A stretch of DNA of 38,665 nt from Phycisphaerales bacterium UBA1161 (lineage in GTDB: Bacteria; Planctomycetota; Phycisphaerae; Tepidisphaerales; Tepidisphaeraceae). The position numbers and the translations under genes are program-made. How positions within the stretch are numbered: the first letter of the stretch is position 1; every line of letters begins with the position of its first letter. This document shows, piece after piece, positions 7,821 to 14,903 of this stretch. The notes under the pieces were generated by a model. The model did not search any database, had not been told where the DNA came from, and was given only the letters and a program-made list of their open reading frames with translations. The stretch lies in assembly GCA_002311745.1 (NCBI GenBank), contig DBZL01000018.1:1-38665 (forward strand), read 5' to 3'.

Positions 7821-9029
7821 ATGCAATCGATTTTCGCTTCTGACCGTTGTCTCAAAGTCGTTATCGCCACCGTGTTGGCGCTGCTTGGGATTGCCGTGCC
7901 GTCGGCGCGCGCGGCCAGTTACACCGGCACCGTGCTTTACCCCTGTACGATGCCCAGCGGGTTCACGGGATATGGGGCATTGCAGGCCGCTGCCGGTCAG
8001 ACCGTAGGCGGGGGCGGGACTGGCACGAATGGACACGCTCTTCTTTGGTCCGGCCCGGTGGGGTCGATCATCGACCTAAACCCAACCAGTTTGACCGGGA
8101 TCAGTTACTCAGTGGCCGAGGGCACCAATGGCACCCAGCAGGTCGGGTACGGTGAGGGCAGCGGGACGGGCAACAATGCCCACGCCCTGCTCTGGTCCGG
8201 CACGGCCGCGTCGGCCGTCGACCTCCAGCCCACCAGCCTCACCGAGATCACCAATTCGTACGCCATGGGCACGAGCGGCACCCAACAGGTCGGCTACGGA
8301 TATGGAAGCGGGACAGGCAATAATAACCACGCCCTTCTCTGGTCCGGCACGGCCGCGTCGGCTGTGGACTTGAACCCGACCAACCTAGGCGGGTTCACCT
8401 ACTCGGAATCCCGGGGTACCAGCGGCACCCAGCAAGCCGGCGACGGCGGAACAGGCAGCATTGACCACGCCCTTCTCTGGTCCGGCACGGCCGCATCGGC
8501 CGTCGACCTGAACCCGACCAACCTGAGCGGGTTCACCTACTCGGAAGCCAACGGCACCAACGGCACCCAGCAAGTCGGCGACGGTTATGGCAGCGGGACA
8601 GGCGACAATCACCACGCCCTTCTCTGGTCGGGCACGGCCGCATCGGCCGTCGACCTGAACCCGACGAACCTCACCGGGTTCGACATTTCGGTCGCCCTCG
8701 CCACCAACGGCGCCCAGCAGGTCGGCGATGGCGCCGGCAGCGCGACGGGCGGCTCCAGTCACGCCCTGCTCTGGTCCGGCACGGCAGATTCGGCCGTCGA
8801 TCTTCAGTTGCTCCTGCCCTCGAACGGCACGTGGATTCATTCGCTTGCCTGTGGCATCGACGGCGCGGGCAACGTGTACGGTCTAGCCGCCGGCACGTTA
8901 AACGGCGTGACCGGCCCCTTCGCCGTCGAGTGGTCGCCCGTGCCCGAGCCGGCGAGCCTGGGGCTGCTCGCTCTGGCCGGCGGCATGCTCCTGATGCGGC
9001 GGACGCGGCAGGGGGGTGAGGTTCTCTAG
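7821..9029 (+). CDS. Secreted PEP-CTERM protein with six HALLWSG (HAF-like) repeats
   Basis: A protein of 402 residues. The ATG at 7821 follows GGAGG (7811-7815), which decides the start. A signal peptide (about 1-33, ending SARAAS) leads into six tandem units, each beginning HALLWSG; four have HALLWSGTAASAVDL. The units resemble the HAF-family extracellular repeat, in which a His-Ala-aromatic-Trp strand and a VG(Y/D)G turn recur, so a beta-propeller-like fold is likely. The C terminus is a PEP-CTERM sorting signal: VPEPASLGLLALAGG, a hydrophobic helix and a basic end (RRTRQ). Such proteins are exported and processed by an exosortase, which is not in this window. The role is probably extracellular or surface; no ligand can be named. 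Confidence 0.85.
   Translation: MQSIFASDRCLKVVIATVLALLGIAVPSARAASYTGTVLYPCTMPSGFTGYGALQAAAGQTVGGGGTGTNGHALLWSGPVGSIIDLNPTSLTGISYSVAEGTNGTQQVGYGEGSGTGNNAHALLWSGTAASAVDLQPTSLTEITNSYAMGTSGTQQVGYGYGSGTGNNNHALLWSGTAASAVDLNPTNLGGFTYSESRGTSGTQQAGDGGTGSIDHALLWSGTAASAVDLNPTNLSGFTYSEANGTNGTQQVGDGYGSGTGDNHHALLWSGTAASAVDLNPTNLTGFDISVALATNGAQQVGDGAGSATGGSSHALLWSGTADSAVDLQLLLPSNGTWIHSLACGIDGAGNVYGLAAGTLNGVTGPFAVEWSPVPEPASLGLLALAGGMLLMRRTRQGGEVL
8034..8830 (+). repeat. Six tandem coding repeats of 147 bp
   Basis: The CAC of each HALLWSG unit starts at 8034, 8181, 8328, 8466, 8613 and 8760, giving periods of 147, 147, 138, 147 and 147 bp (49 or 46 codons). DNA identity between inner units is high, especially the segment coding WSGTAASAVDLNPTNL, which suggests recent duplication or gene conversion. 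The last unit diverges after VDLQ. Confidence 0.9.
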
Positions 9030-9042
9030 CTGGATGAATTCA

Positions 9043-9148
9043 GTTTCACCGCGGAGCACGCCGAGATCGCTGAGAAATTCGAGGTTCCGATGTACATCGG
9101 GACCTCATCACATTCTCGGCCCATTGCGCGCTCTCGGCGGTGAATAAT
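9043..9148. repeat. Imperfect palindromic repeat
   Basis: A strong central hairpin, GAGGTTCCGATG facing CATCGGGACCTC (12 bp, one G:T), lies inside weaker outer arms (TTCACCGCGGAG at about 9043 and CTCGGCGGTGAA at about 9135). It lies between the convergent ends of the PEP-CTERM gene and the small membrane protein and could end both transcripts, although no T-run follows. Confidence 0.55.
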
Positions 9149-9153
9149 CGGGG

Positions 9154-9483
9154 TTAGGATTGAGGGGAGTCTTCGGCGTCGACGATGGCGTCGATGCGGG
9201 ATATCTGGCGGCGGCTGGCCCAGCGGAAAAGGGCGGCGACGGACATCAGGAGGGCCATGGTGCCGAGGAAAATGTAGAACAGGCAGCGAAGGCGGAAAAG
9301 CTCGTCGTGTGCGGCGGGGGAAGCGGGGGAGATGACGCCGTGGGAACTCAAGGCGTCCAACACCGGATAGGCCAGCAAGTAGCTGAAGGCCAGGGAGGCG
9401 GCCAGGATCACGCCCACCACGGTGATCGTCCGCGGTTGGCGGCGGTCGGAAAAATCGGCAGGCTGGGCCGGCTCCTCAAACAT
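9154..9483 (-). CDS. Small two-helix membrane protein, unknown function
   Basis: About 109 residues from the ATG at 9483 (MFEEPAQPADF). Two transmembrane segments are clear: roughly 24-45 (ITVVGVILAASLAFSYLLAY) and 75-95 (CLFYIFLGTMALLMSVAALF). A basic stretch (RWASRRQ) follows the second helix, and the tail is acidic. It does not match a family I can name. The frame is open to 9561, but the extra residues look less natural. mutY lies upstream on the same strand, 123 bp away across a hairpin. Confidence 0.55.
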   Translation of the reverse strand: MFEEPAQPADFSDRRQPRTITVVGVILAASLAFSYLLAYPVLDALSSHGVISPASPAAHDELFRLRCLFYIFLGTMALLMSVAALFRWASRRQISRIDAIVDAEDSPQS

Positions 9484-9574
9484 AGGAATCGGGATTCCCC
9501 CCCTGTGTGGATATACGATATGGGGTGGGGATGTGCCAACTCTATCATGGGGGTCTGGCATGCGTCGGGGAACG

Positions 9575-9592
9575 CGCGGCCCAAGGGCCGCG
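9575..9592. repeat. GC-rich hairpin with GCGGCTAA tail
   Basis: CGCGGCCC and GGGCCGCG pair perfectly over an AA loop, followed by GCTAAAC. It shares the 3' flank GCGGCTAA with the hairpin at 32951-32970. It lies just past the mutY stop and may act as a terminator or be a dispersed repeat. Confidence 0.5.
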
Positions 9593-9606
9593 GCTAAACG
9601 GGGCGT

Positions 9607-10695
9607 TTACAGGGCGGCCAGGAGTTGGGCGATCTGCTGCTGCGGGCGAGACAGGGGATACACGTGCAATTGGTCCAAACGTAGCCAGCGGCGCGGGCGG
9701 ACGCTTGGGATGGTGCCGTCCACATCGGCGGTAAATATGTCAAAAACATACCGTCGATGGGTCAGGGCACGGCGGATCTGACCTATGTGCCGGGGCGGGG
9801 AAATTCGCAGGCCCAGGCGACTGCGCAATTGGCTGGGTGTGGGGCGGGGGCCCAGGGGCGGGATGGTCAGAAACTGCCACATGCCGGGCCAGCGGCCCTG
9901 GGGTGGACGCTGCTCGATCAGCCAGCGGCCGCGGCGCGATAGGCACAGGGTCCAACGCCGCACGAGAGGCGTGGGGCGGGAGGGCCGGGGGGTGGGGATG
10001 GAACGTTGCAAACCGGCGGCGGCGGCTCGGCAATACCGCCGCAGTGGACATAGGGGGCATTGGGGGTCGCCAGGGGTGCACAGGGTGGCGCCTAATTCCA
10101 TCAGGGCGGAATTGAATTCGCCGACCCGCGTCCTGGGCAGCAGTTGCTCGGCTATTTGCCAGAGATGGCGGATGGTTTGCGGGCGGCGGGGGTCCCGGCG
10201 GATCAGGTGCAGGCGGCACAGGACGCGGGCGACGTTGCCGTCGACGATGGGGGCACGGGCGCCGTAGGCGAGGGAGGCGACGGCGCCGGCGGTGTAGCGG
10301 CCGATGCCGGGCATGGTTTGCAAGATGGCCGGGTCGTGCGGGACGCGGCCGGCAAAATCGGCGGCTATTTTTTTGGCGGCGGCGTGAAGGTTCCGCGCCC
10401 GGCGGTAATAGCCCAGACCCTGCCAAAGGCGCAGGACTTGCCGCTCTTTGGCGGCGGCCAGGGCTTGGAGGGTCGGGAAACGATCCATGAAGCGACGGAA
10501 ATAGGGGATGACCGTGGCCACCTGGGTCTGCTGGAGCATGAATTCGCTGACCAAAATTGTGTAGGGGTTGATGGGTGCATGGGAATGGTCGCGGGGCGGA
10601 CGCCAGGGGAGGTCGCGGCGGTGTCGTGCGTACCAACCCAGCAGGCGCCGGGCGACATTGAACCGCGGGTTGACCTCTGCAAGGGTTGGCGGCAC
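9607..10695 (-). CDS. mutY: A/G-specific adenine DNA glycosylase
   Basis: Removes adenine mispaired with 8-oxoguanine. The 362-residue product has the full MutY layout. Catalytic glutamate E51 is in SEFMLQQTQV, the helix-hairpin-helix is MPGIGRYTAGAVAS (128-141), and catalytic aspartate D152 is in PIVDGNVARVLCRLH. The 4Fe-4S loop has C206, C213, C216 and C222 with spacing C-x6-C-x2-C-x5-C. The C-terminal NUDIX-like 8-oxoG recognition domain (about 235-360) is present. The start is GTG at 10695 with AGGAG about 8 bases upstream. It is very arginine-rich toward the C terminus. It probably stands alone. Confidence 0.93.
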   Translation of the reverse strand: MPPTLAEVNPRFNVARRLLGWYARHRRDLPWRPPRDHSHAPINPYTILVSEFMLQQTQVATVIPYFRRFMDRFPTLQALAAAKERQVLRLWQGLGYYRRARNLHAAAKKIAADFAGRVPHDPAILQTMPGIGRYTAGAVASLAYGARAPIVDGNVARVLCRLHLIRRDPRRPQTIRHLWQIAEQLLPRTRVGEFNSALMELGATLCTPGDPQCPLCPLRRYCRAAAAGLQRSIPTPRPSRPTPLVRRWTLCLSRRGRWLIEQRPPQGRWPGMWQFLTIPPLGPRPTPSQLRSRLGLRISPPRHIGQIRRALTHRRYVFDIFTADVDGTIPSVRPRRWLRLDQLHVYPLSRPQQQIAQLLAAL

Positions 10696-10796
10696 GCGGG
10701 AGTCTCCTGAGTGACGTCGCGGGGTGCGTCAAGGGGTCGTGGCTAAAGAAAGTAAATAATTTTTGAATTGCCGCAACACAAGTCCCATAAAACTGA

Positions 10797-10802
10797 TATA
10801 AT
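10797..10802 (+). promoter_or_regulatory. Perfect -10 box (TATAAT)
   Basis: TATAAT in an AT-rich stretch (about 10745-10810), unusual in this GC-rich window. The best -35 candidate, TTGCCG at 10768, is 23 bp away, so recognition may rely on the -10 element. It probably drives the DUF4926-like gene starting at 10862. Confidence 0.4.
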
Positions 10803-10861
10803 TAATAATCCTGAGTGGGCCGGGGCCATGGATGGGGACCTCGACGGTCAGGGAGGATGAT

Positions 10862-11101
10862 ATGACCAGACTGCCCCATATCGATGATTTTGTTCGTCTG
10901 ACGCGGGATATCCCCGAGCTTGCGCTGAATCGAGGTGCAGTCGGCGTCGTGCGCAGCACGTGGTTTGCGCCATCTGTGGCGTACGAAGTCGAGTTTCATC
11001 AGATCGGTCACGACTACCAGACGCGGGCGCTGTTGATGCCTGAGCAGCTCCAAGTCGAGGACGGGCCGCTGTTCAAGCAGCCGGAGTTGGTAGCGCGCTG
11101 A
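10862..11101 (+). CDS. DUF4926-like small protein
   Basis: A protein of 79 residues. The ATG at 10862 is preferred because GGAGG (10852-10856) lies five bases upstream. The pattern IDDFVRLTRDIPELALNRG-x-VG-V followed by an EVEF strand and a C-terminal QL-V matches the small DUF4926 family (short, SH3-like, about 60-80 residues). Members are often near toxin-antitoxin or mobile genes, but no partner is visible here; the neighbours are mutY (divergent) and a TPR lipoprotein (convergent). Function unknown. Confidence 0.65.
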   Translation: MTRLPHIDDFVRLTRDIPELALNRGAVGVVRSTWFAPSVAYEVEFHQIGHDYQTRALLMPEQLQVEDGPLFKQPELVAR

Positions 11102-11126
11102 ATGTGATGTGGTTTGCGCAAGAGCG

Positions 11127-12386
11127 TCAGGGGCCGGCGGAGGCAGCGCCGCTGCGCAGTGGTGGCGGGGGCCATTGGTAAGGGCCGGCGTTCCACGGGG
11201 TTGGCCGTATGTAATACGTGTCGTCGGTTTTTTCCGGCGCGATCAGATGGCGCCAAGTCTGGCCCAAACCGCCGGGGAATTGCACGGTGACGTCGTGCGC
11301 TCCGGGCGTAAGATGCAGGGGAATGAGGAAGACGGTTCGCGGGAGCATTTCCCATTGGCGGATATCGGCTTGGCTGGTGGCTTTTAACAGCAGGCCGCCA
11401 GCGATGAGGGCCAGGCCTAACTCTTGCTGGCTTCTGTTGCGTTGCATGCTCTCGACGGCGCCGGCGGCGATCAGGCCGGAGCCGAGGGCGGATTTGACGG
11501 CGCGGATGGTGTCGATGTCCTGCCAGCGCCGGTCTTGCGCCAGGGCCAGCAAATCCACCGGCGGACGGGCGAGGAATTCGGTATCCACGGGCTGGCCATC
11601 GACGATGACGCGCGGCAGATAAATCGGCCCGGCGGACTCGGGCTTGGGCCCAAAGCCGACGATGGAGCCGTCGAAGGCCGTTTGTTTGCGCGGACCCTGG
11701 CCCCATTCGACGACCAAGAGGAGATTGGCGTTCTGGTTGAAGCGGGCATCGGCCAGCGCCGCCAGATCCGGGCGAAGTTTGACGAATTGATCGAACAGCG
11801 ACTGGGCTTTTTCCGGCTCGCCGAGGCGCTGCCAGGATTTGGCCAGCATCAGGTAGGCCAGGACGAAATTGCTGTCCGCCTGCGTGAAGCTGTCCGGCTT
11901 GTCGGTATCAGCGTAATCGCGCAGTTTGAAGAGGGCGTTTTCGAAAGCGGCGCGGGCGTTGCCGTAGTCGTGCTGCATGTAATAGATCAGGCCCAGGTAG
12001 AAGTTGACCATGGCGCGCTCGAAGGGCTCGCCCTTCCAGACCTTGATTTTTTCGTCGATCAGGGCCGCTCCGAGCGAGCGTCCGCCGTTGTTCACGCCCA
12101 CGCTGTTGATCACTTCGTAGGCGCGCAGGAAGGCATCTTCGGCATCGGTCAGGTGGTACTCGGCCAGTGTGGTCGAGCCCAGGCGGGCGTTGTTCAAGAC
12201 GAAATTCTCATCGGTCTTGCGTGCGATGGGATCCAGGAGGGTGCGGGCCTGCTCATAGTCCCCCTGGAAATAGGCGGCGACGGCCTGGTCGGCCTGCGCT
12301 TCGGCGGCCGATTGGCAGCCGCACAAGGCCATCAGTATCAGCAACGGCGGCAGAGAAAAGACACAACGGCGGCGGAGTTGGAGCAT
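11127..12386 (-). CDS. TPR-containing lipoprotein, COG3014-like
   Basis: A protein of 419 residues with a lipoprotein signal (ALCGC, lipidated Cys at about 24). Residues 30-240 form helical repeats of TPR type (AAYFQGDYEQARTLLDPIA; FYLGLIYYMQHDYGNARAAF; AKSWQRLGEPEKAQSLFDQF). The C-terminal half is a beta-rich domain (PRVIVDGQPV, VTVQFPGG). This layout corresponds to COG3014 proteins, which in gamma-proteobacteria are encoded beside LpoB and YcfL. It is the last gene of a three-gene minus-strand group, 17 bp after the 12404-13057 gene. A role in cell-envelope assembly is inferred from the context only. Confidence 0.65.
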   Translation of the reverse strand: MLQLRRRCVFSLPPLLILMALCGCQSAAEAQADQAVAAYFQGDYEQARTLLDPIARKTDENFVLNNARLGSTTLAEYHLTDAEDAFLRAYEVINSVGVNNGGRSLGAALIDEKIKVWKGEPFERAMVNFYLGLIYYMQHDYGNARAAFENALFKLRDYADTDKPDSFTQADSNFVLAYLMLAKSWQRLGEPEKAQSLFDQFVKLRPDLAALADARFNQNANLLLVVEWGQGPRKQTAFDGSIVGFGPKPESAGPIYLPRVIVDGQPVDTEFLARPPVDLLALAQDRRWQDIDTIRAVKSALGSGLIAAGAVESMQRNRSQQELGLALIAGGLLLKATSQADIRQWEMLPRTVFLIPLHLTPGAHDVTVQFPGGLGQTWRHLIAPEKTDDTYYIRPTPWNAGPYQWPPPPLRSGAASAGP

Positions 12387-12403
12387 CGCGGGATGTACCC
12401 CCT

Positions 12404-13057
12404 TTAATCCAAAAATCCCTTGACGGCGTTTTTCTTGACGCGGTATTCACCGCTCCACAGGACCCGCCGGTGATCCAAATCGGTCAGGCGGTAGACGCAC
12501 AGGTAATAGCTGCTGCGCTCTTTGACGTTTTCCTGAGTGAGCGAGTCAAAGCGGGCGGCCAGGGCGTACTGCGGATTGACCGCGTCGGGGCTGGGCCCCA
12601 GCGGAACGCCGGCCAGTTCGCGGCCGCGCAAGGCGTAGAACTCGTCGCGATTCATGATCCAGGTGAATTTGTCGGGCGCGTGCTCGCTAAGCAGGGCCCG
12701 CACCTGGGCGGTGTAGGCTTGGGCCTGGCCGACGGGGAGCACTTCGCCGGTCATGCGATTCTCCACCGGCTCGCAGACCACGCGCAGCGGGCCGGTTTGG
12801 GCGATCTGGGCCTGCACGGCCGGCGAGGCCAGCATCGACGCGGCCATCTGGCTGGTCATCGCCTGCAAGTCGATGGAGTCCAGGGCCGTGTTGTGCCCGC
12901 TGGAGACGGCCGAGGTACAGCCAAAAAGAAAAAGAGATATAGCCACAGATGCAGACAGCTGAACACAGATAAAAAATGCGCTGGAGAAACGGCCGAAACG
13001 CGCCGCGTTGGGCTTTCGCCTGTTCTGGTTGTTATCCGTGTGCATCTGTCTGCTCAT
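12404..13057 (-). CDS. LpoB-like lipoprotein whose signal peptide is encoded by a repeat element
   Basis: About 217 residues. The mature part has the LpoB/FlgO-like order: a strand GPLRVVCEPVENRMTGEV, a helix with AQVRALLSE, FTWIMNRDEFYAL, then YALAARFDSLTQENV and a final YYLCVYRLTDLDHRRVLWSG strand pair ending in EYRVKK. The lipobox is LFLFGC (Cys about 47). Start candidates are the ATGs at 13057 and 13045; both lie inside the palindromic element 12941-13067, and the hydrophobic core CVQLSASVAI is read from its left arm. LpoB activates PBP1b transpeptidase in E. coli; that role is only suggested here. It lies 13 bp after the LpoB-like gene 13071-13670. Confidence 0.65.
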   Translation of the reverse strand: MSRQMHTDNNQNRRKPNAARFGRFSSAFFICVQLSASVAISLFLFGCTSAVSSGHNTALDSIDLQAMTSQMAASMLASPAVQAQIAQTGPLRVVCEPVENRMTGEVLPVGQAQAYTAQVRALLSEHAPDKFTWIMNRDEFYALRGRELAGVPLGPSPDAVNPQYALAARFDSLTQENVKERSSYYLCVYRLTDLDHRRVLWSGEYRVKKNAVKGFLD

Positions 13058-13067
13058 CCGTGGCTAA
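12941..13067. repeat. 127-bp inverted-repeat element inside a lipoprotein gene
   Basis: The left arm (12941-12972, AGCCACAGATGCAGACAGCT...) and right arm (13031-13067, GTTATCCGTGTGCATCTGTC...) are imperfect reverse complements over about 34 bases. The loop of about 58 bases is GC-rich (containing GGCCGAAACGCGCCGCG). It resembles the widespread ATCCGTGTTCATCTGTG class of dispersed repeat. The element covers the whole start and signal-peptide region of the lipoprotein gene 12404-13057. Confidence 0.7.
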
Positions 13068-13070
13068 AAA

Positions 13071-13670
13071 TTACCGGGCGACTTTTATCTGGTACGTTCG
13101 CGACCAGACCTGGACGCGGGTGTGGCTGTTGAAGATGTTGAATTGCAGCAGGTAAAAATTGGTGCTGCGGTTGGGCATGTCCATGGCCTTGCCGTACATG
13201 ATGTAATCGGGATTGATGGCGGCTGGCGCGGCCGATCCGCCGCCACCGCCCTGGCCGTAGGGATCGGAGGAGCCTTCCATTTCCTTGTTGCGGATGTCGT
13301 GGAAGGTCGCCTTGTTCTCGATCAGGGCGATTCGGCCCTGGGCCTTTTCGCTGATGGCGCTGCGCAGGGACTCGATGAAGATGTCGTAATTGGTGGCGAA
13401 CATGCGGTCGATGGTCATGTCCTGCATGTTCTCAACGGCCAGAGTCCACTGGGTGGGGGAGGCGTTGAGGGTGGGCGAGGCCAGCAGGTCGGTGACAAGC
13501 TGATTGGTGCAGGCGACGACATCCTTGCTCTGCAGGCCGCTGTCATCCGAAGAGAGCTGGCCGACATCGGGCCGTTGCTGGCCGTAGCTGTGCGGGTTAT
13601 CGCTGGCGCAGCCGACGCCCAGCGCGGCCAAAAGCCCCATCGCCAGAAAAGCTGTGTATGCGCGGATCAT
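13071..13670 (-). CDS. LpoB-like lipoprotein (penicillin-binding-protein activator family)
   Basis: A protein of 199 residues from the ATG at 13670, which has AAGGAG seven bases upstream; the longer frame to 13757 lacks such a site. The lipobox ends ALGVGC (Cys about 21). The body follows the LpoB pattern: WTLAVENMQDMTIDRM, then FIESLRSAISEKAQGRIALIENK, a glycine-rich linker (GQGGGGGSAAP), DYIMYGKAMDMPNRSTNFYLLQFNIF split over two strands, and VWSRTYQIKVAR. In E. coli LpoB spans the periplasm to stimulate PBP1b. Here it leads a three-gene group with a second LpoB-like gene and a TPR lipoprotein, and is divergent from two more lipoproteins. Confidence 0.7.
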   Translation of the reverse strand: MIRAYTAFLAMGLLAALGVGCASDNPHSYGQQRPDVGQLSSDDSGLQSKDVVACTNQLVTDLLASPTLNASPTQWTLAVENMQDMTIDRMFATNYDIFIESLRSAISEKAQGRIALIENKATFHDIRNKEMEGSSDPYGQGGGGGSAAPAAINPDYIMYGKAMDMPNRSTNFYLLQFNIFNSHTRVQVWSRTYQIKVAR

Positions 13671-13739
13671 GGGCAATCTCCTTGTGGAAACGACAGTAGT
13701 GTAAACGCCGCGGCCCGTCTGGCAACCCTTCGGGGCCGC

Positions 13740-13767
13740 TTGACACAAAATGGGCACTGTTTAGGTT
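13740..13767 (+). promoter_or_regulatory. Possible promoter for the 13874 lipoprotein gene
   Basis: A perfect TTGACA (13740-13745) is followed after 16 bp by TAGGTT (13762-13767). Transcription would start near 13774, giving a leader of about 100 bases that contains the hairpins at 13776-13840. Confidence 0.4.
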
Positions 13768-13775
13768 AATCGCAA

Positions 13776-13840
13776 CCAAAGGATTAGACACGCGGACGGG
13801 GTGGACGGCAGGCCCATCCTTTGGCCGCCAAAGGTGTCTA
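13776..13840 (+). promoter_or_regulatory. Leader with two competing hairpins
   Basis: CCAAAGGAT (13776-13784) can pair with ATCCTTTGG (13816-13824). That second segment can instead pair with CCAAAGG (13828-13834) over a CCG loop, a fold that also brings TAGACA (13785-13790) together with TGTCTA (13835-13840). The two folds exclude each other. The ribosome-binding site GGAGG follows at 13863. This could be a regulated leader or the relic of a repeat. Confidence 0.35.
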
Positions 13841-13873
13841 GTGATACATGAACTCTAAGGCAGGAGGTACGCC

Positions 13874-14884
13874 GTGAAACGGACCGTCAGAGGCGCGATG
13901 GTAATCGCGGGGTTGGGGGTTTGCGCGTTGATATTGGCGGGATGTCAGGCGCCGGCGGCGCCGCCGCCGCAGAATGTGCCGGTGCAGAATCCGCCGCCGG
14001 GGTTGCCGGCGGTGTATCCGGCGGACGTGGCCAAGCCGATGCCGGAGCCGACGGCCGAGCCGCCGCCTCCGGAGTTCAATGATGTGCCGCTGGTGGACCA
14101 GCGTCTGCCGGAAGAGGCGTGGTTCGTCAACATTTACAACCACGTTGGCCGGCCGCGAATCGCGGTGTTCGTCAACCGGACGCTGGATGGGTCACTGGTC
14201 GGCGGGGGGGATATGCCGGTTTCGACCACGGAAACGGTTCGCCGCAGCACCGGGGGCGTGGAAGTGCAGCATTCGGAAGGCGGGGGATCCTCCGATCTGT
14301 ACCATTCCGAGCACCAGCACCAGTCCGAGAGTTTCAAGAGCACCGGGCCGGCGGAGTACCACGAGACCACGACCGTGTATCTGCACCCGGGTCAGTACGA
14401 TGAGGCTGCTTTGCAAGCCCTGGATTACACGGAGATCGAATCGCTGCTGAGCGATTGGCTGCACAGCGGGGGGCAGGTGACGCTGATCTCGCCGGGGTTC
14501 ATCCGTTCGCATTTGACGGATCAGCAGGTGCAGGACGTGCAGGCGGGCAAGGCGTCGGGGCTGGATGCGGTCGTCGGGGCGGCACAGCCGGACGTGTTTA
14601 TCCAGGTGCAGGCGCATCCGACGAAGCGGCAGGACCAACTGGTCGTGCTGCTGATCGCGGAGGCGATCAACATTCGTGGCGGGGAATCGCTGGCGCACGC
14701 GTCGGTTGAAATGCCGACGCCGGTGGACCGGATCGAACTGAACAATTACACGCGATTTTTGGCCCGCAAGCTGATGCACGAGATGGGCGGGACGTGGTCG
14801 TCCGCGCCGCCGCCGGCGCCGCCGGGTGCACCGGCGGCTCCTCCAACTGCGCCGCCAGCGGCTCTGCCGGCCACTCGACCCTAA
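13874..14884 (+). CDS. Proline-rich lipoprotein, FlgO/LpoB-like
   Basis: A protein of 336 residues. The start is GTG at 13874 with GGAGG seven bases upstream. Lipobox LILAGC (Cys about 24). The mature N terminus is a Pro/Ala-rich linker (25-70) and the C terminus is another (315-336), typical of outer-membrane-anchored proteins that reach across the periplasm. The central domain has FVNIYNHVGRPRIAVFVNR, a Ser/His/Gln/Glu-rich insertion (VQHSEGG...HSEHQHQSES), then a YTEIESLLSDWLHSGGQVTL segment, DVFIQVQAHPTKR and a final helix FLARKLMHEM. It recalls the FlgO/CsgG-related fold, but I cannot name a family with certainty. It is co-directional with the YcfL-like gene 19 bp downstream. Confidence 0.65.
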   Translation: MKRTVRGAMVIAGLGVCALILAGCQAPAAPPPQNVPVQNPPPGLPAVYPADVAKPMPEPTAEPPPPEFNDVPLVDQRLPEEAWFVNIYNHVGRPRIAVFVNRTLDGSLVGGGDMPVSTTETVRRSTGGVEVQHSEGGGSSDLYHSEHQHQSESFKSTGPAEYHETTTVYLHPGQYDEAALQALDYTEIESLLSDWLHSGGQVTLISPGFIRSHLTDQQVQDVQAGKASGLDAVVGAAQPDVFIQVQAHPTKRQDQLVVLLIAEAINIRGGESLAHASVEMPTPVDRIELNNYTRFLARKLMHEMGGTWSSAPPPAPPGAPAAPPTAPPAALPATRP

Positions 14885-14903
14885 ACATCGAAAGGACTGC
14901 TTC

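Noticed and set aside
7567..8036. Minus-strand ORFs upstream of the PEP-CTERM gene
   Set aside because: Short overlapping frames with no ribosome-binding site or motif; they run across the gene's start and signal peptide.
8034..8830. Possible CRISPR-like array
   Set aside because: The regular repeats are 147 bp, in frame and coding for HALLWSG units with a signal peptide and PEP-CTERM tail; no spacers of CRISPR size.
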